DNA of 64,000 nt from Azolla caroliniana (taxonomy: Eukaryota > Polypodiophyta), in NCBI GenBank assembly GCA_043228905.1, contig JBHGNT010000009.1, positions 22,361,380 to 22,425,379 of the forward strand, read 5' to 3'. The stretch's first letter is position 1. Every line of letters starts with the position of its first letter. The notes under the pieces were generated by a model. The model saw only the letters and a program-made list of their open reading frames with translations. It was not told where the DNA came from and did not search any database. Shown piece after piece: positions 1 to 13,375 of the stretch. A program made the translations under genes and the position numbers.

Positions 1-3000
1 TTATATAATGTTTTAAGCATCTTGATTGGTATGATTGTTGAAGCATGTATATCTATTAGACTTAATATTATCCCTAGATCCACAACTGTTCTTTATGTTC
101 GATAAAGGGCACTCTTTGGAGAGAGGAAATAGTTATCCTTACGAACGAAGGAAGATAACGATGCATTGTTCAAACATCTTCTTGTTGATTTAGGATATAG
201 GGCATTACCATGAGCTTAAATATGCATGTTGTTTTTATCGATGTATAAAACCTACATGTTTATTTACATGGTTCCATACTTGTAAATATGTCAAAAATTC
301 CAAGATCTTGAATCTTTGTTGTGTCATCACAAGATTTCTGATCTTACGGACGAATTCAAACCACACATTATGCATTGTAAATTGGCTTCTCTTCTTGTAA
401 ATCATTGATACTTCCACATGGTCAGATAAGGATATACATTCTCGTCTAGTAGTTAGTCATCTCATCCTTTTCACCCAACTGTAGTCATAAGTGAAAATGT
501 GTTTGAGTGAAAATGGTTTCCGTAACTCTTTTAATGCATCAATTGAGCAAAATGGCACATTCCCAATCTCTTTGAATCAATCAAACCATGTTAAAAAGTT
601 TGAATCAATAAAATACAACACACATTGTGATTCACACATTTTGTGGAGAAAGAATGTGAGCAATGAACACCAATAAAACGTACCTGGTACTACACACATA
701 GTGATTGAGTGACTAACCATCAAGCACACTTGAATGAACAGGTACGTATTAAAACAAGTGTATTTATGTTGTGTTGGTTTCTCCCAAATTAATGTTGTTA
801 TTCAAGAGGAAGTGAGATCGAGAGTGGGGAGGGGAGAGAGAGACTTCTTGCCTTTAGCATATGCTCTATCATATGTTTTGCCCTCTAGAAAAGCTTTATT
901 CATGAAGACATTCCATTGCAATATGTTGAAACATGAGCTAAACACAAGTGACTAGTGATTTCGACCCAAATAAAAAAGATTGATAACATGTGGCCCTTTT
1001 TTGCTTACCCCTAACAAAGCAAGAAAAAGCAATTGTAAGTCTATATATTATGCGTTCAATACCAAAAACCAAATTCGAAAATCATTGGCACGTGAAGTTT
1101 TCGGGAATGATTCATCTGTTGATTTAAAATCTTTTTTGGTTTTAAAATTGCTAATATTGACCCCACCAATTGTCGTTGGGGTGGGTGGGGGTCACTCACA
1201 GAAATGTAACAATAGCACATGAATTCAACATCAATGGCTTTTTTTAAACCTTCTCTTACGCTTTAGTAGGAAAAGGGTGCAAACGAATCAAAATAGCAAG
1301 GCTGTTTTAAATAGTCATTGAAAGTATGGGATACAGATGAATAGAGTGACACTTGGCCCCTCAAGCATGTCGAAACATTTAAAACAATGTTTTCAATTAG
1401 AATCCACATGATATAATGTGGAGCCCTTATGAGGGAATATTGGCCTAGAAGAATGAAGCATAATCCTTGGCTAATCGATATTAGAAACATAAATGGTTAA
1501 TTGGCTTTCATATATCAAGGCACCCAACAATACTTCAAAATGCATTCTAAGTATACTTCAAAATGCATTCTATTGTTGTTGATAATGCTTGTGTATGCAC
1601 CTGCCCTAGTATATGCATCAAGGTACGATTTAAGCATGTGGCGCATATCCTCTTTAATGACCTGAGCTCAAACCCATGCTCCCGTCCTATGCACAAGATA
1701 TTTATATTTAAATAATTAAAAATCGTCGTAAAATCATATGACACATCCTAACTTAAATACAAACTTAGTGTTAGGTTATCTTCACTGACATTGTCAAGGT
1801 TCCTTACAATGCATGGAAGTTCCTCTACCAAATTGATGTATGACACCACACAAGCAAAAAAAATACAACCTCTGTTCAGATGCTAGTGGAAGTTAAACTA
1901 TGTTTGCAGAGGTACATGTGAATTATATGACCATCCCTAGTTTTTTTTTTTTTGAGAATGCTCAAAAGTTATTTTAATTAAGGTTTTGAGTACAATTCCA
2001 AAAATATTGACAAACAAGGAACATGAGAAATGGAGGATTTCCCTTTGTTAGATATGCATGTGTTTAGATTCCGATCTCAAACATCATTTTAAAGCATGCC
2101 ACAAATATCAAGTGGAATTTTGTTTATAGAATATAATATATGAAAATGTGCCCAACAAAGGCCATGTAGCAATATGCTCAAGGAAAAGTTAACTTCAAAT
2201 TTCCATCATTTGGTAGTTTCAAAGTAGTTCCCATTGATTTCATGAACATGAAGATCTTGCTTGGAATGTCTTGAAGTTCCCTAGACATTTCTAGAATGTT
2301 CTAGAATGTCCGAACCTCCTTTGGCATGATATACTTTCTATAAGCTTCAACCTATGTGGCCATTGACATACTAGAAGCAAGTAACTTGTTCTAATTTCTT
2401 GCTCGAAGCTTTAAAACTTTAATATGCATGAAGATTGACCTTGTAGAGTCATGTAAAATCCTTTCTACATTTGACTCTCCAAAAGGTCCTCACATGCTCA
2501 TGCTCAAGACTAGGGCATTATGACAATGAGACTCACAAAAGTTCCTTGCAAAGCCCAATAAGATGGTCGTGTGAGGTAAATCTTAGTTACAAGTCTTATC
2601 TTATAAGACAATCTATATTGAGTCTCCCAATATCTTCAATAATGTGTTGTTGAATCCATTATCGCTCTTCTAGCACCTTAAAGCAATGTTGTGAAAAATA
2701 TGTCCATCACATCACAACAACTTGTGAGGGGGTTAAGAACTAGAGAGTTGGCTTTAGTTCCTTCTCCATCGTGAATTCTCAACCCTAGTACCTTGCAAGC
2801 CATGATATCATTTCCTCTATAGCATTGCAGCTAAATGCTCCAAATATGAGCCACGAGGACATTGATCATCTAAAAATGACAACATTTTGCACATTGAGGC
2901 TTAGTGATAATAACCTTTGATGAGGAGATCCCAAAAAGTTCAATTTTTTGATAATTATAGATGAAGGAGCTTTGCTATGTGGAAAGTAAACAAGAAATTA

Positions 3001-3440
3001 AGTGCATAACACAATGTGAAACAATGCCTCGACATATTGATGAATTAGGAATATGATGGAGATTCAAACCGAAAGAGAATAGTAGTAAATTGAAAACAAT
3101 AAGCATTGAATACTTGGTTCATTTCAACTATCTACTTAAAACGAACACGACAACTTTTCCAAAATTTAATTTGACGGTAACGCTTTAGGTAAGTTTAGCA
3201 CGTGTGTTCTCTTATATGTACGGTAGGATTTAATTTGAAGATAAAGCTTGAAGGGGGCACACCACCTGCAAATAGATGAGTTTGGCACTTGTGTTTGACA
3301 AAAGGATATGTACCACTTATAAATTTGCACTATCTTTTTACATACACAATGGTATCATTTGAATGGGATATTCATGTATCAAATGGACAAAGGATGTGTT
3401 GTTGTATTGAATAAAGAAAGACAAAGTTGACAGACTTTTT
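1..3440. other. Gene-free AT-rich spacer
   Basis: No convincing exon, RNA gene or intact mobile element is visible. All open frames are short, lack splice-flanked continuity and resemble no family I know. A short T-run near 1939-1952 and a GA-rich patch near 826-842 are the only low-complexity spots. Confidence 0.6.
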
Positions 3441-4150
3441 AAAATGGGCATGGAAGTGCATGGTAATAAATAGGTAGGACGTATATAGTGTAGTGTTATC
3501 GCTCATATAGAGAAGAGGTCAAGAGTTGTATCAATTTTACCACTTGGACGATGACTATACACTCTAAATCTATATGTTACCAATCTTTGATGCCGACATT
3601 TTTTACAAAGATAACGACATTTTAAAATGGGCCTGGAATCACATGGCAATTAATAGACAAGGCATAAATAGTATATGTGACCACCCAGATAGAGAGGTTG
3701 ACAACCCTTGGATCAACTTTGACACTCAAGATGACAATTCACGATCCATATATTACCAATTGTAGATGTCAATGTTTCTTTTACAAATGTAAAGACATTT
3801 TAAGATGGGTATAAAAGCACTTGGTAACTAATAGAAGAAGCATAGTGTAGTGTGACCATCCTAGTGAAGATGTTGGGAGCTTTGTAGCAACTTTATCACT
3901 CATGATGAGAAATATGCATTCTAGGTCCATATTTTACCAATTTTTAGATGTCAATAATTGTCTTCTCTACAAAGATAATCACTTTTAAAAGTGGTCTTAG
4001 AAGCATGTGATAATTAACAAACATGTCATATATAATGCGACCACCTAGGAAGAGAAGTCAAGAGCTCTCCTCTCAACTTTATCACTAGGGATGACTGCAT
4101 ACTCTAGATCCATGGTTTACAAGTTCTAGATGTCAATATAGATGTATTTG
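3441..4150. repeat. Diverged ~180-bp tandem repeat, about four units
   Basis: The phrase 'aaaatgggc(a/c)tgg' recurs at 3441, 3624, 3802 (as aagatgggt) and 3987 (as aaaagtgg), giving spacings of 183, 178 and 185 bp. Within each unit the same order of sub-motifs follows: a 'gtgaccaccc(t)ag' block, 'agag..gtcaagag', 'aactttatcactca.gatga', 'ctagatccat.ttaccaa' and 'tagatgtcaat'. Identity between units looks only moderate by eye, so the array is old. The unit length is in the range of plant satellite monomers, but no long array is present here. No coding potential is evident. Confidence 0.75.
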
Positions 4151-6736
4151 TAGACTACAAATATGCTAGGCTATACATGGTCTATGGCATCATATTAAAA
4201 ATCTTCCCATGTAAGTAGTGAGGGTCATCTAAATGGGCATAATTGAATGTATTTTCATTGAAAAGGAATGTTTTATGGTACTTACACACAATAATCAACA
4301 TTGAAAGATCATTTGCAAGAACTCTCCATGAGACTAGTATCTTTTCTTCATGTGGAAGATCACTAGTTCATTTTTTATTTGACCCTTTTGAAGACCAAAT
4401 CCATCATATGATAAGCTCCTCCATGGATCTACCCACATACATACTCATGAGAAAATGAGTAATATATATTGATATTCTTAAGGTAAATAATGACATATTT
4501 TACATAAACAAACGATTTGTTGTAATATCGTATTGATATTTATGATTTGAGATGTTGGACACAATGCCAAGTGTATACAAGAAACATTCTTTTATTTGTA
4601 GGAATTACATGTACCTTTTATTGTATTTTTGTGGGAACTACCCATTATATGGTGGCAATGTTCAATGCCCAGTAGACTTTACTATGAAAGGGATACCTTC
4701 GGTTCTCCTCTTGTAGCATTCTAATCTAATTAATTGAGAGAATCATATTTTTTAAATTAAGAAACTCGTACTTCTCTATTAAATTAAGACATCTATATAT
4801 CTTAATTATTGTAGTCATTCAAACACAAATAATCAAACTGCCATATGAATATTGTCATTGATCCGGTCTTGCTTGTAATAACGATCTTTCTAAAGCTCAA
4901 CAAGAGATTCCACTATTATGCCGAGATCTAGAAAGTGATCAATATGGGGCACATCATCATTAACATAATTGAAAACTTGACATATCCTTCATAGAATTGG
5001 CATAAAACATCCTATGTTCACCAATTGTTTGCAGAAAGAAGTAGAAGACTAAAATGTATTGATATACTCTTCTTGAAGAAGCCCTTGAGATAATCGAGCT
5101 CATGCATTTGCTCCTAGCAAGTGCAAAAGCAATCGAAGAAAATAACCTCAGACTAGTTGAAGAAATGGTATTAGAAATTCACCAAATTCTCACATACACT
5201 CACACATAATAAAGCTCTAGCAAAAGTCGCTTTACATTTTGTCAAATCTCTTGCAAGACATGTTTACATATCATGCCATAGTGTTAACTTACTATCATTT
5301 CCATGAGACTTGATCACATCTCAAATCTGCCCATTACACAACAAATCAAGACATTTCCATTCTACAGGCATTTGAGGGTGAGAAATGTGTATATATCTTA
5401 CATTTCAGCTTGATGCAATCATCCCAATGATAATTTCTTATACAAGCATTGCTCTGCAACCAAGTGGTCCACACACGAAATATAAGATAAAAATGCAGGG
5501 AAACAATGGAAGTCTGGTTTGAAGGCCGTGCTTCTTGGCTCAAAATCTCTTAGAAAGGCAACACTGCTCATTAACATTCTTATGCTCAAAGAAGAAAGAC
5601 TGAATTAAGATGGCTACAATGTTGAACACAATTGGTTGCCTTCGCACCATTGAAGGGAGCAGGGAGCCATGGTTCACAATAGACATGAGATTTTCCTGTC
5701 CCTAACTAATATCCTTAAATTGTGAAGCCGAGACTTTGAAGACAATCATCCATAATGAAGTAATTCTTCTTGAGTCTGATTATTGCATGACAATGATCAA
5801 ACATTTTTCTTGGAGAGAATTGAGATATTGAGAGAAGATCAGAATCCAGAAGGGAAATATGAGAAATACAGTAGTGCAAGATGGAACCACATCTTCAAAT
5901 GAGTTACAAACTCATCTGACACTAGTGCAAGATGTGGATGCTATTACTCTAAATCCATACCACTATTGGATCCAAGTTTTGAACCTCATCTAGAAGCCCT
6001 TCAAATGTCAAAAGCATGGGAGTTCATCCACCCAGAAAGTGTCCTCCACTGGAGCAGAAATGTCCAGAGACTCAGTCATTGGGGATAATCTTGTCTACAA
6101 GAGTCCTTAGAGACACTCTGTTAAACTCAAAGTAAAAAACATTCAACCTCATTGGGATGCAATAATGTCGGTACATTACCCTATATGGGTGTACAGAAAG
6201 AATACAACCTATTAATGGATCGAAGACATTGAGACATCATATCTTACACATGTTTATCCTACACCAAGGTTGCGACATACATTCCTAGATGTGGTCAATC
6301 AATCAAATCTGAGTTCTACACCTTAGCCCAATTCATTTGTAAGCATCCATCGAGAAAGTAAAGTTCCCCGTTCCCATCAGAGAAGGGATATCCTGGAAAT
6401 ACACCTGCTTGTAAATCAACTAGAAGATTGGTAGTTATTTGAGAAAATGCTACAAAGGAAAACAAGACCTAAATTCAGCATCTCTACGCATAGAGAAAAT
6501 ACCACTCTACATTACTGTACAAAATGGAATGGAGCATGTAAGACCTCCTTACAATATGGTTCCATGGATTCATCACTCCCTGAAACCTTGTTTATTTAGC
6601 AGCACAATTTTTACACGCTCGGCCAATCAGATGGAATGGCAAGAGTTATTTGCATGTCTCCTGTTTTCTTCATACAACAATGTGTAATTGCAGCTTTTCT
6701 ATTGATCATAAGCCTGGTCTAGAAATGTCCTCTGGT
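4151..6736. other. Gene-free spacer downstream of the RRF gene
   Basis: No exon, RNA gene or transposon could be recognised. The part next to 6736 must include the 3' untranslated region and polyadenylation site of the minus-strand ribosome recycling factor gene, but no unambiguous signal could be placed. Confidence 0.5.
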
Positions 6737-9700
6737 TTACACTGTCAGGAGCTCCTGAAAAGAAATAGAAACATACTTGAAATATGCCCTCTAACAAGCA
6801 AAAATTAGATAGTGTTATGGTTACAAAATTAGGTGCTTTGTGGAGAATATCATCAGTTCCAATGCACAAAGATCAAGGATATTTATCGTGCATATCAATG
6901 TACCATATCAACTCAGTTAAATTTTGACATTGTTGTCTATTCCTCAAAAAAACATATGTGCAATTTCTGAGAACTAAAATGTACATTTGTTCGAATGAAG
7001 GAGAGATTCATTTAAATCAAAAAAATACTCAAGCAAACGTAATAAACTTACCTTTTCTTTTTGCTTGAACATAACATCTATTTTCTTTGTGTAATCATCC
7101 GTTAGTTTCTGTGAACAATTCAGTAGGGATATCAGATATTCCCCCTGCCATGGAACCACAAAATAACAGTAATTTACCTGCATTGAATCAGACAGGTCCT
7201 TCACATTATCCATAGAAAGCTTTTTTTCCTGCATAGCATTCAATCACCATGTACATTGTAAAGACACAAGAAAATAGAAATAAAAAAGAGAAACATAGAG
7301 ACTATAGTCTTCTGCACTCAATACTTAGAATACATAGTCCATAAAATCAACGAATGATCTATAAGAAAACAGCACACTTATGATTTGTTGTAGCAAGCGC
7401 AAAAGTGCTCAACCAATGGGACAGAAAAATTCAGCTTAAATAATTTCATAAGTAGCCTTACATATTATCATGAAAGAACATTCTATGGACTATGTACCAT
7501 CACTTTCTTATCTATTGCAAACTAGAAATGGATATCTTCACAATTTGTCGGAAATATTCAACAAGTAGTACCCATGACAAAATCTAACACAAAACTTTCA
7601 TGTCTAAATCGATTCTATGAGTCTTCCAGTTGGACATTTCAAAACCTTCCACAGACTAGCAGGATGCTTTCATGGATATTGAGGAGCAATTATGAATTGA
7701 TCAGCAATAGGATACAGTAGATGACATACCTTCTCTAGTTTTTCATAAGATTTTATGGCATCTCGTCGAATATTTCGAATAGCAATCTAAAAAAGAAAAT
7801 ATTTAAATAATTGGTTTTCTAACATAATGAAAAATTATTTTTATTACAAAAATAAACAATTTATATTACTATCTTAGAAAGTAGCACAAACAGCAATTCA
7901 CTCACCTTGCCCTCTTCTGAGAGTTTTGATACCATTTTCAAAAGTTCCTACAAACAAGAAAACCAATTCTGTTGTAGCAATTGTTTTACAAACTAGAAAT
8001 ATTTTCTCTCAGAAAACTACATATTCTTTGAAGTTTTCCAATGGGAAACTTGAACGAAAGAAAATAGAAATTATATTAATGTCTCATAGAGACCGAAAAA
8101 GCACATCATCCTAGTGACATGTACATGAGAAATGTTTCAGAAAGATTTCTCAGAGTTATTAAAATTGGCAATTAGCAGGGCCCTGAGGAATTAGAGAAAT
8201 CTTAAGACAGAAACACAGCAACTTTTTTATCAATAATCATAATATTTCAATCAAACAGACATTCAGTGCCTCGAGAAAATAGAACTGTATCATTTGAATA
8301 AATGTCTTAACTTTACCTTTCTTCTATCAGAAGTCAGAGGAGGAATGAATAGACGAATAGCATTCCCATCATTGCTTGGTGTCAATCCAATGTCAGATTT
8401 TGAGATAGCTTTCTCGATGGAATTTAGACTAAATTATAGACCAACAAAAAGGGTACTATTCAGCACCATGATTTCAATTCTGCGATTTAATAATAATAAT
8501 GAGTGATTAAAACAGCAGAAATCACCTTGATTTATCAAATGGTTGTATAAGTAGTGAACTTCCATCTGGAGTGCTTACTTGAGCAATGCTTTTGAGTGAA
8601 ACCGGAGTGCCATAGTACTCCACCTACATGTCAATGACAAAAATCTGTTATTAAATTCGTTCAGTATGTTTTGTGGAATCTTCATAATGAAACCAAAAAA
8701 TGGTTCAACCTCTGACGATCCAGTTAATATATATTCAATGGTCGAGATTGATTTATGTCATCCCTTTGAAAGCTACAGCTTACAAAAATTTCATGTCTTC
8801 CTAAATGAATATATTACCGTCTCAATCACACAGAAACAGAAGTTATTCATAATTCTGCAGCAAGGACCTTGGTCTTGTTAGAGAATCATCTCTTGTGCTT
8901 CTCAAGTAAGACCAATCTCTTTATTGCTAATGAACCATTACACACAAGAAAACCAAAATAGCCTTGTATTTAGAATCTGTAATCATATTTAGACTGTAAC
9001 GATATCACATTAATAGTAGATGCAGTCTACTGCATGTAGATGCTGTTTTATTATAACAAGCCCTGCCCTTTTTTTAAACAGACTCGGTATATCTTCAGGA
9101 TGTGCACAGTGCAATGAATGCATCTAAATGTATTTGTGTATATAAAACTTTGTTTCGTAAAATGTACATTGAATAACTGGAAAACTCAAAATTTTAATGG
9201 AAAAATATGTATACAAAGCGCTGTTCCTACCTCAACTCTATCCAATAAAGATGGTGAAGCCCTTCCAGTTCGAATAGTGTTAAAGTTCCCCTTCACAGAC
9301 TCTAAAGTCTTCTCCATTCTCTCTAACTACATGACAGTATCATCAGAGTTAATGTGTATAAATACCGTGAAATAGAAAGGTGATGCAAATCCAATGTTAA
9401 AAAACTAAAACTCGATTTTAGCATAATTTCACTGGCATTATCCAAAAACAACCTTTTAAATACTGAAATTGAAGCCGATCAATCTAATTGCACTTGCATT
9501 GATCATTTTTTATCAATAATTTTACAGTGGAGTTCGATTAGAAATGCGCAGAATAACTCATCCCATATTCATGGCTAGTGCTGCCAGAACCTCTTTTAAT
9601 AGATACCCACAAGAATTTCAGGAAAATATCTCCAGCCATATTCATGTATCATGGATAGTTAGCTATAGCTCTTCTAACAAAATATCCAAAACGAAAAATT

Positions 9701-10151
9701 CAAAAGCATTAGAAAAACAGAAAGAAAACCTACTGCATCTTCTTCTATGAGCTCCTTCTCAGCTTCAACATCTTCAGTGGTTGCACCTCTACAAAAGAAG
9801 ATTAGAAAAGCACACTAGCATCATCATCTTTACTCATCGGCCATTATATCAAAAAGACTGACCGCTATTACAACTTTTCCTGTACCTGATGAGCAGATTA
9901 CGCTTCAAAGTGCTAGAAACAGGAGGTTTCTTCTGGCAGGTCCCACATCGAAGCTTCGGGTGAAGGCTTGGGAATCCGTGGAGGAGACAAGGAAGATGAT
10001 GGGACATGAACAGGTGGGAGGCAGAAGCGGAGGAAACCAGGGGCTGCTTCTGATTCCTGGGCTCCCATCCATAGTGCTGCTGTACGGCCAGAGCATGGGG
10101 GGCGGTACGGAGAGTGGCATTATCACAGAGCATGGCCATCGCTTCCACCAT
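6737..10151 (-). CDS. RRF: Chloroplast ribosome recycling factor (10 exons)
   Basis: Bacterial-type ribosome recycling factor, which works with EF-G to split post-termination ribosomes, here predicted for the chloroplast. Exons (complement, 5' to 3'): 10151-9886, 9788-9734, 9326-9231, 8623-8526, 8428-8317, 7947-7906, 7786-7730, 7228-7178, 7108-7052, 6754-6737. They sum to 852 nt, 283 residues plus TAA, close to plant chloroplast RRFs (about 275). All introns are GT-AG with consistent phase. Family signatures seen: '[13 protein letters not shown]' in exon 3, '[15 protein letters not shown]' in exon 4, '[10 protein letters not shown]' closing exon 5, '[17 protein letters not shown]' in exon 7, and the '[17 protein letters not shown]' tail. 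The first ~95 residues are non-conserved, hydroxyl- and basic-rich, as expected for a transit peptide. The start chosen is the first ATG in frame after a GA-repeat leader. The transcript 5' end is not visible. Confidence 0.95.
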
Positions 10152-10170
10152 AGCCACACAGGAACAGAGT

Positions 10171-10197
10171 CTCTCTCTCTCTCTCTCTCTCTCTCCA
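10171..10197. repeat. CT/GA microsatellite in the RRF leader
   Basis: A (CT)n run of about 27 bp lies roughly 20 bp upstream of the RRF start codon and reads as GA on the transcribed (minus) strand. GA/CT-rich leaders are frequent in plant genes. It is probably 5' untranslated sequence. Confidence 0.8.
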
Positions 10198-11650
10198 AGT
10201 GATGGATGGATGGGTCATGGGTTCAAATCCTTTTTTGGCCACTTATCATTTGGCTAAGGTTCGGTTCGGCTCGGCTCGGTTTGGTTCGGTTCAAGAGTCA
10301 AGTCAGTACCACACCGCCTCATCTCCCGTGTGTATGTATGTCATTCTATGTGCACAGGTACATGTCATCCCGTGGATCCAGAAGAAGACGCCACACCACG
10401 AGTTGATCCAATCGGACTCTTCTCGGAGCAGATCTCCCTGTTGTGACAAGGATAAGTCGGGGACATGTGGCGTAAGCACATAGTGTATGGTGCCCTATGC
10501 ACATCCCTGGGGGTTCACATCTTCTACCTCCTTTCCTGCGTCCTTTGCCTCCTCCGTAAGAATAATCAACCATATTCATAAGAACATCTCAAACAATGGG
10601 GTGTCTGCCTAACCACCTTCACACTTTTGTAACGTTAGCATGTGTAATGTTCAGATTAAACATGGCCCTTTCAGTATGTGATTCGAGACCTATGATGACC
10701 CCAAGTCACTCTCAACAAACATTTCCCCATGTGTCATGGATACTATTTTTTCCCCCTCATGTTTACATGCAATTTTTCATAGCACATATGACAGCCCAAT
10801 CAATCACAAAATGTGCTCATAACATGAGTTTGACATTTGATCTGTGTAAGACACTAGATATCGTGAAGACCTTGGCTCCCGATTTGTTCAAGATAATCAA
10901 GGAAAAGATGTCTTTGTGAGAGGAAGTTGATTTTGAACCTAGAACATTGTGTTGTTGATTGGTATTTGATGGCTTGAGATTGAAGCTCAAAGAAGATAGA
11001 ATCAGAATACCTCATGAAGAATTTGTTACCTTTTAAGAAACGATCGGAGCTTGCTACAAGGTGTGCTCGACAATAAGTTTCCACGGCTTCTCCTCTTTCA
11101 AAGTCTAAGCATGAAATAAGATTCTACCATCCTACAAAGCCGAAGAGTTGAGGATGTGTAACTTTATGGAGTTAACTACATACAAATGACAATGAACTAG
11201 ATAATATAGTTCTATTTAGCAAAATATGTTGAAGTAATAGATTGTGTGTGGGTGAGAGAGAAAGAAGGCAAGGTTAATGTTTTTGAAGACCAAAATTGAC
11301 TCATGAGACAAATGATACAATAACAATGTGTCGGGTAACTCACGTTCCCTTATCTTCTTAATGTCTATTGAACAACAATGAGTGACTTTGAAACTTGATA
11401 TCACAGAAGAGTTAAAGTAGGATTGGGGATTATTTTACACTTATAAAGCTAAAAATGACTATGTAACCAACATTTGATACAAAGAAGAGGAGGGTGTGGT
11501 TATATAGACACATGTGTGAGCACACATAGAATGTATGATCAATCTATTAAAGCATGGGGGAGATTGCCGGATATCTAAACTATTTACGTTATCAATGCCA
11601 AGGCATCTCTTATTCCTTAAGTGAGTGGTGAACCGAGAGCCTAGAGTCCA
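10198..11650. other. Spacer between RRF and the JASON-family gene, left part
   Basis: No gene recognised. 10260-10292 is a short 'ttcggttcggctcgg' stretch resembling the ends of the hAT-type elements nearby, possibly a decayed fragment. The rest has only short random open frames. It probably contains the RRF promoter. Confidence 0.5.
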
Positions 11651-11653
11651 CAC

Positions 11654-11826
11654 ACAAGTGTGATGTTGTGTGTGGTTGAGCTTGATAACTCATCTCACCC
11701 TATGTGTTTCAACGTAGACCAACATTCTTCTTCTTGCAGACAAGTGTGATGTTGTGTGTGGTTGAGCTTGATAACTCATCTCACCCTATGTGTTTCAACG
11801 GAGACCAACATTCTTCTTCTTGCAGC
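11654..11826. repeat. 86-bp tandem duplication, nearly perfect
   Basis: The segment starting 'acaagtgtgatgttgtgtg' at 11654 is repeated at 11740. The two 86-bp copies differ at about one base visible by eye (gtagacc in the first, ggagacc in the second). They end in the same 'cttcttcttgcag', so each finishes in a 3' splice-acceptor-like string. High identity indicates a recent duplication. No gene model could be built across it. Confidence 0.9.
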
Positions 11827-12281
11827 TTCGACGCGTGGACATATAGATGGATCGAGCTCCGCTCGCAATGGAGTGTGCAGTGTAGGTATGTGGTATTAAT
11901 TGATGACAAAGGAGATGAGACCCTCCTCCCTCTATAAAGACAAGCGACTCTCTAAGAGTTGGAAATCGGCAATGGCTCTACTCAACTTGAACCGAGCCGG
12001 TAAATCGTTTGTTAAGCAGTTTGGCGGTTTAGTTCAGCTCGGTTCAAGCTTCGGCCTCCTTAACCGGTTTGAGCTCATAAGTTTGGCAAGGCTCAAGGCA
12101 AACATAATTGTTTAAGGCCAAACCGGTTATTAAACTGGTACCGATGGCCTGGTTTGGTTTCTTTGCCTTGAAACCAAACTGAACTAAACCAAACCATTTA
12201 TATAAAACAAAACCAAACCAAACCGTTTATGAACTTTCAAGCCATTAAACCAAACCATCTAAGAAAAGGTACACCAAACTA

Positions 12282-12506
12282 TAGGGATCGGCAACGGTTC
12301 GGTTTAGGCTTAGCCGGTTTGGCCTAATCTAAGCCAAACTGGCTAAGCCTAAACCGTTTACGGGATCTCAAACCTGAGCCGAGCTGAGCCGAACCGGTTC
12401 ACAAACCGATTTGTGAACCGATTTGGTAAATGGCTTGGAAACCAAATTTGGCCTTAGAAGACGTTAATATATCTTTCTTTCTTTCTTCTTTCTCTCCTCT
12501 ATGTAG

Positions 12507-12546
<40 letters not shown>

Positions 12547-13072
12547 TATATGTTGTCTCCCTCCCTCTCTCTCTCTCTCCTCGTCTGTGTAGTTCTCCCT
12601 ACCTCCCTCTCTCTCTCTCAGATGATCCACTATATACTATATACTATATAGTATACATTGTACAAGCTCTCCCTCCCACTCTCTCTCACGTATGTGGTCT
12701 TGACTCTCTCCCCCCTCTGTGTAGTCTCTCTCTCTCTCTCTCTCTCTCTCCTTATATGTTGTCTCCCTCCCTCTCTCTCTCTCCTCGTCTGTGTAGTTCT
12801 CCCTCACTCACACACTCTCTCTCCCATCGTCTGTTTAGTCTCCCTCACTCTCACTCTCTCTCTCTCTTTCCCCTTGTCTGTTGTCTCTCTCCCCCTCTCT
12901 CTAAAGTTGATAAACGGTTTAGTCAGCTTGAGCCGATTTGGCGGGGCTCAAGCCAAGCTGAGCCAAGCTCAAACCGTTAAGGCAAGTTCAAGCCTAAACC
13001 AAGCCGCTAAGCCGTTTTCAAGCTGGCTAAGCCAAATGGTTTAGGCTTGAGCCGAGTTGTTGCCGATCCTTA
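12282..13072. mobile_element. hAT-type non-autonomous element, 791 bp, perfect 8-bp target duplication
   Basis: Flanked by identical octamers CCAAACTA at 12274-12281 and 13073-13080. The left terminus starts TAGGGATCGGCAACGGTT and the right terminus, reverse-complemented, starts TAAGGATCGGCAACAACT, giving an imperfect terminal inverted repeat. An 8-bp duplication and this TIR type are characteristic of the hAT superfamily. The interior has no transposase. It holds GGTT/AACC-rich subterminal sequence and several CT microsatellites (about 12510-12545, 12563-12580, 12727-12752, 12773-12783, 12860-12870). Confidence 0.85.
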
Positions 13073-13234
13073 CCAAACTATTTAAACCAAAACCGTTTAG
13101 GGAAAAGTTGAAACTAAACCGAACCGTTTATTAATAATTAAAACCAAACCAAACCAATTAACCATTTTGGAACTTATAAACCTTTAAATCATGGCTTAAC
13201 GGTTCGGTTCGGTTCTAGCCGAAACCAGGCCCAT

Positions 13235-13375
13235 TGCTATGAACTTGTTAAGCCTTAACCGGTTATTGAATTGGTTAAGCCTTAACTGGTTACTGAACTG
13301 GTTAAGGCTTAACCGGTTACTGAACTGGTTAAGCCTTAATTGGTTACTGAATTGGTTAAGCCTTAACCGGTTTGG
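13235..13375. repeat. ~30-bp tandem repeat, about 4-5 units
   Basis: Consecutive imperfect units of 'ggttaagccttaaccggttactgaact' type. Each unit is itself nearly palindromic because 'ggttaag' and 'cttaacc' are reverse complements. They lie in the right half of the older hAT-like shell. Confidence 0.75.

Noticed and set aside
10346-10919. Open frames of 77-107 codons between RRF and the JASON-family gene
   Set aside because: No recognisable domains or splice continuity; length is within chance expectation.
12430-13044. Ser/Leu-rich open frames on the plus strand
   Set aside because: They arise from CT microsatellites within the hAT-type element.
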